Source: Rotaria sordida (lineage: Eukaryota > Rotifera > Eurotatoria > Philodinida > Philodinidae). Taken from it: a stretch of 64,000 nt of DNA. Below, piece after piece: positions 27,966 through 41,000 of this stretch. The stretch is from the NCBI GenBank assembly GCA_905250125.1, contig CAJNOL010000120.1, positions 1 through 64,000 on the forward strand. Reading direction: 5' to 3'. The position numbers and the translations under genes were made by a program. Every line of letters begins with the position of its first letter. The first letter of the stretch is position 1. Below the pieces are notes generated by a model. It was not told the DNA's origin. It did not search any database and worked only from the letters and a program-made list of their open reading frames with translations.

Positions 27966-28904
27966 ATGTTACGACGTCGTCGATTTCTTTATCTTTTAAG
28001 TCTAATTATAATATGCTTTGTCTTTTTTCATATTATTTTTTTATTGTTAAAAACGACTAAACTAAAATCAAAATCTATTGATTATTGTCTTAAGAAAAAA
28101 CTAAAAATAAATGAAAAATTTTATTCAAATATAGTTTATATTCCAAAATTAAATATTATTTATTGTGATATACCAAAAGCTGCATCAACAAATCTTCGAC
28201 GTCTTATTTATGGATATTTAAATCAATCAAATAATTTATTAAATCTTAATAGAAAAACAATTTGGATTGATAATAAACATTTTTTTAATCAATTTTATTT
28301 AAATGAAAATTTTCAATTTTTATTTAAAAATAAAACGAAAAATTTATTTAAATTTCTTCTTGTTCGTCATCCATTTCGACGTATTTATTCAGTTTATTAT
28401 GATAAATTTGTTAATAATCATATTGATGATACAATATTTGGTTGGAAACAATTAGAAGAAGATATTTTATTACAAATGAATATAAATCAAACATTATTAA
28501 CAATAAGACGATATGATATACGTTTAGATTTTCGTACATTTATTTTATATATTATTGATTCTATAAGAAAAAAACAATTAATTAATAGTCATTGGGAACA
28601 AATTGTTCAACGTTGTGATATTTGTTTAATTAATTATGATTGGATTGGAAAAGTTGAAAATTTAGATTATGATGGAAAATTTTTAACAAATAAATTAAAT
28701 AAAAATTCAGATAAAATTCATTTAGAATTTCCTTCGAAAGAATTTGATAAAAAAGAAAAAAATCAAAATTTATTAAATGATTTTCAATTATTTGAATTTT
28801 TTCGAAATACTATTCAAAATGATAATGATTTTCAAGTTTTAATCGATTATTATAAACCTGATTTTCAAATATTTAATTATACAATACCAAATTTATTAAA
28901 TTAG
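27966..28904 (+). CDS. Golgi-type carbohydrate sulfotransferase (Sulfotransfer_2 family), single exon
   Basis: This 312-residue type II membrane protein has a basic start (M-L-R-R-R-R-F), one hydrophobic anchor (about 8-29) and a lumenal catalytic domain. The 5'-phosphosulfate loop is at about 68-76 (D-I-P-K-A-A-S-T-N). The 3'-phosphate loop is at about 133-142 (R-H-P-F-R-R-I-Y-S-V). W-E-Q-I-V-Q-R-C-D-I-C and Y-D-W-I-G-K-V-E-N-L at about 206-231 are conserved in the HNK-1/chondroitin/dermatan sulfotransferase group (CHST8-14). It is expected to transfer sulfate from PAPS to a glycan, but the acceptor cannot be told. It is slightly shorter than vertebrate relatives. No intron is needed, unlike most genes nearby. 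Confidence 0.88.
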   Translation: MLRRRRFLYLLSLIIICFVFFHIIFLLLKTTKLKSKSIDYCLKKKLKINEKFYSNIVYIPKLNIIYCDIPKAASTNLRRLIYGYLNQSNNLLNLNRKTIWIDNKHFFNQFYLNENFQFLFKNKTKNLFKFLLVRHPFRRIYSVYYDKFVNNHIDDTIFGWKQLEEDILLQMNINQTLLTIRRYDIRLDFRTFILYIIDSIRKKQLINSHWEQIVQRCDICLINYDWIGKVENLDYDGKFLTNKLNKNSDKIHLEFPSKEFDKKEKNQNLLNDFQLFEFFRNTIQNDNDFQVLIDYYKPDFQIFNYTIPNLLN

Positions 28905-29040
28905 AAGATTTTTTTCAACAATCTTGATCATACAAACAACATTAGATTTTCATTGATCTATTCGGATTTTATTTTGTATTTTTATTTTTTGTAAATAAAA
29001 AACATTTCGAATCATTCCATTAGAATACAAAATAAATCAA

Positions 29041-29287
29041 ATACTATTGATTGCCTATCACAATATTACAATCAGTAGCACGATGTGCTAATGACTTGAC
29101 TCTTATACTAACCGGTAACCTAGAAAAGAAATTTTCTGAAAATACCAGAGGGTTCGAACTGTGTACAACAACACTACTAAAACATCTGGAGGAACTCTCC
29201 GATGATTTGATACTACCGGTCAATCTGTCAAAAACTAAGGCCGTACTGATCCATAACATCGTATCATATACAGATCCGATAAGGTAA
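29041..29287 (+). pseudogene. Non-LTR retrotransposon reverse transcriptase relic
   Basis: The frame contains A-N-D-L-T-L-I-L-T-G-N-L-E-K-K-F-S followed by E-E-L-S-D-D-L-I-L-P-V-N-L-S-K-T-K-A-V-L. This resembles the F-A-D-D-x-x-L region and the downstream N-x-x-K-T-K motif of LINE reverse transcriptases. The catalytic Y/F-A-D-D box is altered to C-A-N-D, so it is inactive. The frame stops at 29,285-29,287 and the remaining domains are absent. Confidence 0.6.
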
Positions 29288-32200
29288 AAGACATTAGTAC
29301 CCGTAGAAAGAATCTTTCTAGCATACTCCCTTCCACATTACTTGTGACTTTTTTCTACATGGTTCTTCTTCATCAAAAAACAGAAAGAATATCTTGAACA
29401 TAGACTACTGTTTGGATATTCAAAGCGTTTACAAGTTACACCGATAGGATGATTTAATTACTTTAGTAGTTGCTAGAGAATAATCGATTCGTGATTATTT
29501 ATTTGTATACTGGCCTTACAACTTTGAAGCACTAACATTCCAGCAGGATTAGGACACATACTCAGTGATTACTTCTGATGATAATATATGGCTCAAGACA
29601 ATGGGCTTTCAAAAGAACAATATATTTCCTTCATAGACTAATAAAACAAGCAAAACACTGTATGATTAACTAGATAGAATTTGATAATGTTCACATCAAA
29701 CAATATGACTATTATAGAAAAACTACAAATATAATAAACACATTTGTATTAAAATTCATACCTCTATAATAAAGCATGATTTCTGTCTTTATAATGGGTG
29801 GCTCATAAAAAATGAAACATTTTGATTTTCTTTTTTCTTTTTTTTTGAAAACAATAACACAGTTTACAGACACCATTATCAGCTCATACGATAGAGAATT
29901 CTTTTTTCTCTACAACACCGTCGACTTGATTCTTCAAAAAAGTTTCTCGTATCGCAGAAAAATCGAAAAGATTGACAGCTACTCACCTATTGAATTGTGA
30001 CTGTCAGAAAACAAAATAACTCTTTAAAATATGTTTAAATAACAGTTTTTTGAAAGAACAATTTTTCAAACAAAAATTAGAAAACGATGCAAAATATTCT
30101 TTTTGGCAGTCATATGTCATCGTCTATTTCCAATTCGAAATAGTCTAAAGATTTTCCTTGTTCAGTTTGAATGATACACGATTTTGTTCAGAATTAAATT
30201 CTGCATCTGATGATATAATGATAAACCGTTTTCAAAGAGCACGTTAACTTTTGAAAACAGAAGAATTGTTAGATGTCTATAGACAATAGCAGACGACCGC
30301 AGTTGAGCAGCCGTCAATTTTTCATCGACAAGAAAAACTTATTTAAAAATCCAAGTTCAGATTTTTGTAGAGCGAAAAATTCTCTACCAAAATTAGTTTA
30401 GAATATTGCCTTTGAACAGTATTTTCTGTTCTACAATCTCTCAAGTTTTTCATTTTGCTTGACCTGTAATTCTCTTATAGTATTGCAGTTTGAGATGAAA
30501 CTTTGATCATTTTATTGATGAATTGTGATCAACCATCATTAAAAATATCAACATCAGAAAACTTTTAGTTGATGAGAAAAAGGAAAAAAGTGTTAATGTG
30601 TCACGTGATAGTATAACGTGTATAATGCCTCAGAATTAAGGTCAAACGATATTTATTCAGTTCTTATCTTAGGTGTTAAAAAAGAATGTCTACGTATAAA
30701 ACACACTATTTGTTTTATATAGTTGAGATTTATCGAACTTGGAGTCTTAATTGTATATCATGGTACGTAAACAAAGTTTATTCAACCTGGAATTTTGCAA
30801 CCCTCTCGTATTTCTGCAGTTATTCGACGCAGATGCAGAAAAGCCATATTCAAGTATTCTCATGAGCTTTGAACAATTCTCATACATCTAGACAATGGTA
30901 ATAGTGGTAGTTGAAAAAATCTATTCGATTTTTTTCCGTTTCATATAGTTCACTCAATGACTCATCAAACAAAGTTAAATATTAGAATTCACTTTGTATA
31001 TTTCGCAGTTATATGAGTTATGCTACATGTGCAATATGAAACGATTGTTATGTAACTATTATTTATTCATCTCATATTTTGATAATGAACATAATTCGAA
31101 GTTTTATTATGTTATTTAACCTGGATTATGTTAATTATTCATTCATTTCTATTTTTATTTATTGATCAGATAACAAATCATGTGGTATGTTGTTTTAAAA
31201 TAATTAATTCATACTCTATAGAAGGATTTCTCATTTATCCATAATACAGAGTACTGTAAATCGACCTACATCTAAATATAGGTACTGGTAGAGATATAAG
31301 ATATACACATATGAGTGTAACAACTAATGTTTGTGCGATGTTGTAGAAATTGCATAGAAAAATCTCGAAGACAGTTATCGATATTTGATACGTCGGACGT
31401 ATTTTCTATTTCTATTTGATGATTGTTTTAAACCTATTGTTGAATTTTTTTTTCTAAACCAACATAAAGAAAATGATGCATGTACATTTCGAACTACCGG
31501 TACAAGTATAAATGTTATAAATACGAACTTGACCAATGCGGATACGAAAAAATGTATCCATGTAGTGGTCTATCCTATAAAAAAATAATTAAATTTATCC
31601 ATTTTAAACTAGTTTCATATGTTCAAGAAATAAATCAATCAACATATTACATCGATGAATATTACGATCGTGTCTCTCCGCATACAATACAGAGAAATAC
31701 GATCATAATACGAAACCCTATAATATACCAAAATACGACTGCATACAGTAGAACATGGAGTGTATATGGATTTCGTATACTTCGTTCTAGATATTATTCC
31801 TCTATTAACTTGAATCATAATGTATAAGTGTCCCTTTTTTCTAATCTTATGTAGTCATTCATATCGTAACTTTCAGATGATTATGTTTGCCATAGATACC
31901 AACTGGCAACTATGTTACAGAGAGACACAATGGAATTCTTGTTTCTAGATCGTATTGTTACAGTCTATAGATTATAATGGTGATGCTCTGTTTTCCATAA
32001 AAGATGTATGTAATTTTAAAACAAATAACCTTTATAAAAGATGCGCACGTTTGTTATCGACGTAATTACTGTAAAAGATTTAGTTGAATGCATATATCAT
32101 GTTATTCATTATATTTTAATGGTTGATTAACTCTTGTTTTTTTTGAATCAATTTTATTCATTATGCGTGATGAATGGAAAAAACTTTTGTTTGATGAAAT

Positions 32201-35200
32201 ATAGAAAAAAAAAAAGAAAAAGAAAATGTCGGAAGTAAACTCTTTGATCTATGTAGCGCTTATTTCCTGAGTAATAACCGACAAAGTTGATAACGAAATA
32301 TAATTGTAAAAGTTTTTCTAGATATATTGAATAGTACAATCTCTTGAACGACATTAAAATTTCCTTGTTTACAAAAAAGAGTACGATCAATATATTCCGT
32401 TCATTTATTAATTATTCGATCTAAAGTTTTATGTCTCACTTGAAAAATATGCAAAAGTAAACTATTCTTCAACAAGTTTTTTACCATTAGAGAAAAATTA
32501 CAATACAAAATATTTATTCGAAGATAACATTAATAAATCTTGACACAAGCAATCGATAATAAAGATTTTTATATTAACATCATATTTGTAGAGAACATAA
32601 ACTTAATTAAAGGATGTTATATTCGTTTTACTAGTTGATCAGAATTTCTTATCAATTCTTTAACAGAAAGAAAGATTTTTGTAATAATCAATTACATAAA
32701 AACAAATTTATGACATAATCCTTCGTTGTTATGACAATTCTTGTTAATATTAATTTGATTTATTATTCAAAAAATCTATAATGATCTTCTATATATATAG
32801 TTTGGTTATTCTATTATAAATTGCCAAGGAAAATAATGTTATATATTATGAAAATATTTAAAACATGATAATATTAACTTTTTTTATAAAAATATTTTTC
32901 TAAATAGAGAAATCTGATATATGCATAGAATGTCAAAATCGATCCAATCATTAGTCATACTATTTTAAATATTCATATTAATAATTTCTTTTTTTTCCAT
33001 TGATTATAAACAAATATACATAAATCTCAATTTTTTTTTCTCGAAATAATTTATAAGATTTCGAAAGAGTTATACTCTCAAATTATAACAGCATAACACG
33101 TTTCGATTTTCTTTTTTTTTTGTCTTTTTATTTGCAATCATTTGAAAAATAATTATTTAGTAAATATTTAATCAATTGAAGTTGACTCGACCTCATGCAG
33201 CATTTTTTTTTTATAGAGTCATATACTAACACAAATATTGTTTTATTAAAAGAAAAAAAAGTAATTTACATACTTTAGAGTTTGACATCTTGCTATTATT
33301 TACATATGAAAAAAGATTAGATACTCTATATAAATTAACACATTTCCTATGTTTAAAAGGCATAACAATATGCATTCATTACTGTTCAGATTTATTTTTT
33401 AGAACACATTTTTTAATAAATCATAGATGGCAAATGTAGGTCAACATATTCCGAAGGACGGAGTACGGATAATGTTTTTTGCTGTATATACAGATAAGAC
33501 AATATCCAGCAATTACAAAGAAATTCTAATCGTCACTATTTCAATAATGGGCAATCGGTAGTTATTTAGATTCAAAATAATATTCAAGCATATTACAAGA
33601 CTGCATTTCATCTTGATTTCTTTTTTTAGTTAAATCTAATCAATTTAAAATAGCGTTGATATCACCGAGAATTTCGATGTTTATTCCATTTGCATAGGTA
33701 TAAACTCGATTGTATTATTGTCAAATGAACTTGTCTTGAATTAAATTCGAGTGATAAACAACAATTGATATATATATATTTATTAGAACTTTTTGAAATT
33801 GAATTAATTTTTCTTAATTGATTTCTATACATATATAAAAGAACTTATAAAATGATTTTATTTTGAACTAATCGATCTACACTCTTATTGTTCAGTGTAA
33901 CTTCAAGTTGAATCATTCAAAGACAAACTATTCCTTTTCCTTATCTTATCATACTCCTTATAAAGTATGATTCTTAATCTTTCTTATATAGTAATAAAAG
34001 TTCATTGAATAGAATAAGTCGTATGTCAATCGTAAAATTATTGAAAATGTTAATATAAATCTATCAATGATAAATATAAACAATTCAATATTTAAATAGT
34101 AATCATTTATGACATAAACTTATTCATATTGAAAATTTTGTTATTTGCATGACAAAAACAAATGATTCATCAAATGAAACGATCAATCCTATAGGAAAAC
34201 AAAAAAGAAAAAAAAGTAGAATAATGATAAAGATTTTATTAACTATATCTAAATCAATTATGAATTTTTGATAAACAAAATAATATAACGAAAAAACATA
34301 TTCAATAAATCAAAATAAACTAAACGCAATGATTTCAATTCTATAATAAAATGAAATCATTTTTTTGCAAAGAATATTTTGCCCTCAAATGTTGTCATAT
34401 TTAATAATCACTGAATATCAATCGTAAATTCAACTTTTTGAAATCAATCATTAACTAAATATAAAATCTCTCATGAATCATTTTCTTTGATTTCAAGAAT
34501 CTAAATATTTACAAATTTAAGGTTAAATACTCTTTTCATATTGTTTGGATATTTTAAAAATTTGAATCTACTTGACAAACAAAGAAAAATAATTGTTCAT
34601 TATTTATTTAATAATAAGATGAAACAAAAAAAAGAAAACTCTATGAGAACCTTTTTATAATCGATAATTATTTGTATTAATCGAACTATTGAATAAAAAA
34701 ATCTTTAAGGAAATGTTTCTGATCGATCGATATTGAATGATGTATGTTAAGAAATATATCGATGTAAAAAAGAAAGCTTCGTTTTTTTTTAAGGGATTTT
34801 TTCATTAAAAAAAAATTTTATTTTTAGTTTTCAATATGAGAAATAGTGTAAAACATGAAAAATATTTGAAATAAAAATATGGAAAATATTTTTGAAAAAA
34901 TTTTTTAAAATAAAATTTTCTTTAAAATCCATGTTGTTCGTTCCTATTGACATTATTTCAATAAAAATGTTTGATTTTATATTTTAAATTAATTTAAATT
35001 TCATACGAAATGAAAGAGGAAATTTTGTTCTATCATTTTATATTAAATTTATTTGATTTTTAAAAAAATTTCTATAAAAATTTTTCAAATTATTCTAGAA
35101 ATCTCCTTAATTCATTGATGTTTTTTCCACTTTTATCATAAAAAACATTATGAAAATAATTTAAAATATAAAATTTTTTTATATAATCTTATAGAAAAAA

Positions 35201-35682
35201 TAGTTTTCTATCGAATGATATATTATATATAAAAAATTTCAAAAAAAATCTATAAAGAAAACTTAAATTATTCATATGGATTCGAATATATTTGAAAAAG
35301 AAAAAGGAAAAATTGAATATATCGTTGAGAACATTTACATAGACGAACGAAAGGAAAGAAAAAGGATGAAAACAAAGCACGACCCAAGTGAGAGTCGATA
35401 CCATCGATGTATAAATAATCGTGCACAACTGTCATTAACTTCATATAACAACAAGCGCAAATAACAGCGTTCAGGTAAGTCGAATAAAAAAATATTTTCT
35501 TATTATTTAACTAATTCAATTTAAATAAATTAGAGTTTCATCTCGCTCACTCTTCATTTTACACAAACCAATTTTTCTTTATTAACCCAACAGTTCTCAT
35601 CAGGTAACAAGTTAACGAAAGAAAAAATAGAAAAAAATAAAATTTTTTTTTTTTTTTGTTTAAATAGAACTTATCATCAAAA
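29288..35682. other. 6.4-kb gene-poor, very AT-rich interval
   Basis: No coding region could be supported apart from short accidental frames. The frame at 31,480-31,827 is 115 codons but Tyr/Ile-rich and unlike any family I know. From about 32,400 to 35,200 the sequence is extremely A/T-rich with homopolymer runs. The end holds the histone H1 leader: a donor GTAAGT at 35,475 and acceptors at 35,593 and 35,667 imply 5' UTR introns. Confidence 0.5.
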
Positions 35683-36545
35683 ATGACCGAAGGTACAGTT
35701 GCTCAAGTTTCATCAGTTCAAAGTGTTCAAAATGCAAATGTTTCACCTAAAAAACAACAAAAAAAAACAACAACAACAAAAGGCAAATCAACACACGTTG
35801 CAACACATCCAAAATATTCGGAAATGATTAAAGCAGCATTAAAAGCTTTAAATGATCGTGGTGGAAGTTCACGTGCTGCTATACTTAAATTTGTTTTGGC
35901 TAATTATTCACTTGATCCAACACAAGCTAATCAACATCTTAAATTAGCACTTAAAAATGGTGTTAAAGCTAAATATTTTAAACAAACAAAAGGTAATGGT
36001 GCAAGTGGTTCATTTAAATTAGCAGCTAACGGTGAAGCTAAACCAACAAAAAAGAAATCAACTAAACCAAAAAAAACAACATCATCAAATACATCGGCAA
36101 CAAAAAAACGTGCTCGTTCAAAATCAGCTGGAACGAAATCAGCTAAAAAGGTCGCTACAACTGCTGATACAAATACTTCAACTGTTGCTACAACAAATCC
36201 AACTGCTGCTAAACCAAAAACAGTTCGAGTTGCTAAACCAAAAACAAGTGCAACAGCTAGATCAGCTAATGCAGTTAAACCAAAACAAGCAGCACAAAGT
36301 AATTCTTAGATTTATTTTTGTTTTTTAATAATTTTTTTATTTTAGCAAAAACAAAAAAATCAACTGGAACTAGAACAGCTGGTGTAAAAAAGGCTACAAC
36401 AGCTAAAAAAACTGCTCCATCAAAAGTTAAAAAGGCAACTACAACAAGAAAATCAACAACAGCAACAAAAAAACCAGTTGCTGCTAAAAAGGTATCAAAA
36501 CCAAAAACAACCAAAAAAGCTCCAGCAAAAAAAGCAAACAAATAA
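35683..36545 (+). CDS. Linker histone H1, 2 exons
   Basis: Exons 35683-36298 and 36346-36545 join (phase 1) to 271 residues. A Thr/Gln/Lys-rich N-terminal tail is followed by the winged-helix globular domain at about 42-112, with H-P-K-Y-S-E-M-I-K-A-A-L-K-A-L and S-R-A-A-I-L-K-F-V-L. The long C-terminal tail is rich in Lys, Ala, Thr, Ser and Pro, with repeated T-K-K, K-P-K and A-K-K motifs. It binds linker DNA at the nucleosome entry/exit. Canonical animal H1 genes are intronless. Here a 47-bp intron splits the tail and the leader has splice sites, so polyadenylated transcripts are likely. The 5' leader contains an apparent 10-nt micro-exon (35594-35603). Confidence 0.93.
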
Positions 36546-38086
36546 ATTATCAATTAAATTCAAAAACATTTATTACATGTAGTTTGTAGTTGTCTGATAT
36601 TTTCTATATATATATATACATATATGTTATTATCAATGATATTCATTGGCATAAAAAAAAGAATTATTTTGCGACCATAGATTTGTGTGTGTGTGAGTGT
36701 GTCTATTGTTAAACATTGTAAAAAAAAAAAAAGTAAAAGATTTGTGTGTTGAGTGAGATAAAAAAAAGATGAGTAGTTTAGAGGATTTGTTTTTTCGAAA
36801 TAAATAAACATTTAAACATTAAACATTTTATCTTTTTTTATTAAACTGAAATAATCTTGCGATATGAACGAGTTCGGAAAGAAAATATTCGAGTCGGAGG
36901 ACATTTTGTTTACTTTGTTACATATGCGTAGATATTTGTTTTATGAATGTGTGCACTAAAATAGGCTCATATATAATAGATGTCTTGATCTATTTGATGA
37001 TAAAGTTTGACTTTTCTGCCTGTTATTATTATAGAGTTAAAATTCAATTGAAAATTTTTGAATCATATTTAGGATAAGTGATGGAAAGATTCAATTAAAA
37101 TTTATGAGTCAATGGTTTCAGGCGAGTTCAAAACTGATTTTTATTTTTCATCGATATCAATCACTCTCTCTATATAGGTGACTAAAAAAAAAAAGACTGA
37201 AAATTTCAACTATAGATTGACTCTTGTTTTGTTGTTGTTCATTCTTCCATCCGTCTTTTCTCAATAGAATAAAAATTTTCGTTTAGTTGAATAGAGCATG
37301 ACTTTATATTCTATGGATTCGAAATGATTTCTACTCAATTAGAGAATTAAAAGAGAACAAAAATAATACTCGAAACTGACTTCATGTCTTCTCTATTAAC
37401 CTTTCGATTTCAATAATTTTTTTTGCCTTTAGATACTACTTAATGTTCTTATAAAAAGCCTTAAATGATTTGGCATCTGAACTAAGCTATTTTTGGACCC
37501 TGACCCGGTGCATAAAATGTTTTTAGACCCGAGCCAGACCGATCAAAATTGTTGGATTCAAACTGAATTGGTTGATCTTTTGTGAGTAGAATCCATCGGG
37601 TAAAAAGAAATCAATAAGAATCCATAATCCTTTTAGGATATTGATTAGAACATTATATAATATTTATGGGTAGCTGAGGGTATTCCCTTGTGAGTCTCGA
37701 GTTCGGATCCTCAATTCTTTTTTCTTTCATAATTCGTTAGAATTCCTTAGTCTTAATATTTATCCTTTTATAAAATATTGGTGTGAACTTATCGACTAAA
37801 TTTTAATAACGAAAAATCAAATAGAAAATGATTTTTTTTTCAAAGATTGTATCTTTTGAAAAATGCTCAATGAATGGCGGTGATTGCTGAGAAATGTTTG
37901 AAATATTTAAATTGCTGTCGACGCTATATAAAAAATAGATGTAGAGTTTTGAATTTTTTTTGGTCTCGAAGAATTGTTTTCTTGAATATTTGTTTTATCG
38001 AGACATCGAAGGACATTTTAAATATGAATAAATGAAAATTGATTTTCTATTTCGATTTATAATAACAGCTTGATTGTTTTAATATT
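36546..38086. other. Intergenic between convergent H1 and DOT1-like genes
   Basis: The left third is H1 3' UTR with TA and TG tracts. A tRNA-like promoter relic lies at 37,667-37,715 (separate entry). Around 37,490-37,570 is a fragment with 'gacccggt' and 'gacccgagcc' words, like other GC-rich dispersed fragments in this window. Confidence 0.45.
37671..37710 (+). other. Possible tRNA-derived relic with A-box and B-box-like words
   Basis: TAGCTGAGGG at 37,671-37,680 resembles an internal pol III A box, and AGTTCGGATCC at 37,700-37,710 resembles a B box, at short tRNA-like spacing. The acceptor stem and T-stem do not pair properly, so this is at most a decayed tRNA or SINE head. Weak call. Confidence 0.2.
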
Positions 38087-41000
38087 TTATTTATCTTGAT
38101 TATTTATCGTCAAAGATAAATCTTGTTCTTCATTTTTAATTTGTTTTGTTTTGTTGAATCGTTTTTTCGATGAATTAATATTATTAGAAAAAATTTGAAG
38201 TGGTATAGATGATGAAACTTGAACATCGAATAAAGTTTGACAAAGATTTAATTGATTATCATTTAAATTTGATTTCTATTCAAGAGAATTTTTTCATATA
38301 GAAATAAGAAATAAATAAAAATAATTTACTCGTTTTCGATGAATTCCATTAAAATATTTTTCAATCTAAACAATAAAAATAAATTTAAGAATTAAATATC
38401 GCTTTTTTTGTTTACTCTTGAATAATCAATTATTTGTAAATAAAATTTTAATTGTGAATTCGTTATTAAATTGTCAATTGAAACAAGAGACATAATTGAA
38501 TCAATATCTATATATTGAATTAAAATACAAAAAATTAAAAAAGAAAAATTTTGCTTTTTTTTTTACCGTTTATATTTCGTGCAGTTACTCGACTATTTGG
38601 TTCACCAAATGGTTGTGTTGAAATTATTCGACAATCACTTTGTAAATCGTAAAAACGTAATTTTAAATTTTGATTTTTATCATTTGAAAATGATTTATTA
38701 TTAACAAAAATTAGACTAAAATGAAACAAAAACAATTGATCAAAGTATTTATCAGAAATGTTAATGCTGATGGCGTCGCAGCAGCGGCAGATTCTCAGAC
38801 GCGATGAACATCTATCATTTATAATTAGAACAAATTTACGTTTATCATACGAAGATATAAAGTGTTGATAGACTGTCGGAGTTTTCTTTTTAATCGGTTC
38901 TTGAATGATATTTGTTAATAGCTTATTCAATGATTCAAAGATCATATTTTCTAATTAACCATATTATATTGAATTATGTATGTCAATAGTCACGTTATTT
39001 TCCTTATTATAAAGTTGCTGAATTAGTATGAAATGTTATAAAACACAAAATTTGAAAAAAGAATTCAAAAGTTACAACGTGAATAAGAAAATACGATTGA
39101 TAAAGCATAATGGATGATATATCGATCCCCATGGATGTTATTCTTTGTGTTCTCTGCGCTTCCGTGCCTCTAGTTCTCAGTTAAATCTTTGTCAATTTGA
39201 TGATCTTCTATTGACTGTGATCGTCTCTACCGGTTATTGTTCTCTTTATCCAAATGTAGCTTTTTTTCCTGTTCAATGCAGTTTTTCTGCCTGAATATCG
39301 TTTCTTCAATTGAAAGTTGTTCCTCAATAAATTGTGCTATTTTCGCGTTGTTTTCTCGCAAATATAAGTATACAGGGAACTATACATACGTAAAAAAAAA
39401 CAAGAAAACTCTTTTGAAAAACTTCAGATTAAAAGATTATACTAAATTTTTAGAGAAGACTTTCATTTTCGAACTTATTATTGTCGAATTGAATTGTTTT
39501 CAATATGCTATTATAATATTACTACAATAGAGTGTATATTAAATTATTAAATTTTTTTTTCTACTATTCTTAAACGTTTTAAATTTCTCAAAGTTTACTG
39601 TTTAATTTCAAAAACACAGTCTAATAGAGAGAGAGCTAAAAAAAGAAGCTCAAATGATGTGTTAACACTTTGTATCTTCATAATAAATATTGATTTATAT
39701 TATAAGTGTCTACTGTTGTACTTTCCATATAAAGGGTGTTTTATAAGTTGCGACTCTATTTTTATTTTTTTCTATCTTTGATATATTCAATGGTGAAGAA
39801 ATATTGAACATGTATACATAACAAGAGTAACATTTACGCTATGAATCAAAAGTATTGCAGTGAGTTTACACACCAACTCTAATCAGAGAATCGTCCGAAG
39901 TGATTCATCGCTTTGTGACTCCATATTTTGTCCATAAGTAGGAGATCTGTAGACTAGATAAAGCCTAAGAGGATATGGACCAGGCTTCGAAATTAGGCCA
40001 TTTTTTTATGGTTCAGTCCGGGCCGACTCGAGCCCGAAGAAAATTTCGTTTACAAACATTTTTTTTTACTCAATGGAGAGCTATTGCATATTTTTCGTCT
40101 TTTAGAAAAAAGTGATAACCCGGGGAGGGACAGCATGGAAACTCTTCCTTACTCCCTCAGGGGTGAGTCAAATGTCAAAAAAACTGGTGTCCAGAAAAGG
40201 ATAAAATCGTCCAGCTGAATGTCCCGACCCAACAGTGTTGTCGGCTCACCCTGACAAAATATTTGGTTGGGCTGGATGGTCCGTTTCGAGACCTGATATG
40301 GACCTATGTTGCGATTTGGGTGAAATATAGAGGTTTTACGGAAAAATCTCAGCCCAATTACAATATGAGCCCATATCCTCTTATACTTTTTTTTTAATCT
40401 ACAGGTCTCTTAGTTATGGGCAAAATAGGAAGTCACAAAGCGATGAATCATTTCGAACGATTTCCTCGTAAGAGAGAAATACGTCGATAAAAATTTTTGT
40501 AAAACCATTTTTTTATTCTTTCTCTATCAAGGTTAGAGAAAAAGGCAGCCATTCTTATTCATTCATTCGCTACGAGTCACTTCTATCGTTCTATTCGTAT
40601 GATATGCTTTTCAAGTGAAAGAAAATTCAAGTGTTGTTACAGACGAGAATAATTCCCAAATCTACACTTGTGAAATATGCACACGAATTCGAATTTTCTC
40701 TTACCTGAATAGCATACAATAAGAGCTAGACGTAAGAGGGTTCAAGTCGGCTTTAGACGTGAACCTAGAGAGAGCGGTGTCATCTTGCCCGTATCTGATA
40801 AGAAGAGAATGACAGAAATAACTCAAGAATTTTATCGTTGGTAGTATTGTTAAATAATTACTTTCCAGAATTGAGTATTGATCGAAAATTTTCATGAAAA
40901 AAATCTCCTTGAATTATCTGAAAAATATTTAAAAAAAAATGTTTAATAAATAAAATAATGAAAAGATGATTTAACTTGACAATCACTATAAGTTTTTCCA

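Noticed and set aside
31480..31827. 115-codon Tyr/Ile-rich frame
   Set aside because: Longer than typical chance frames here, but no family, no splice signals in phase and biased composition; not enough to call a gene.
35276..35464. 62-codon frame before histone H1
   Set aside because: Ends just before a GTAAGT donor, so it overlaps the spliced H1 leader. Composition is simple Lys/Glu/Arg and no homology was recognised.
38535..38945. A continuous 136-codon frame as the DOT1-like exon
   Set aside because: Only the part from 38,715 downward matches DOT1. The upstream part is read-through of the intron, and a TTTTAG acceptor sits exactly at the start of similarity.
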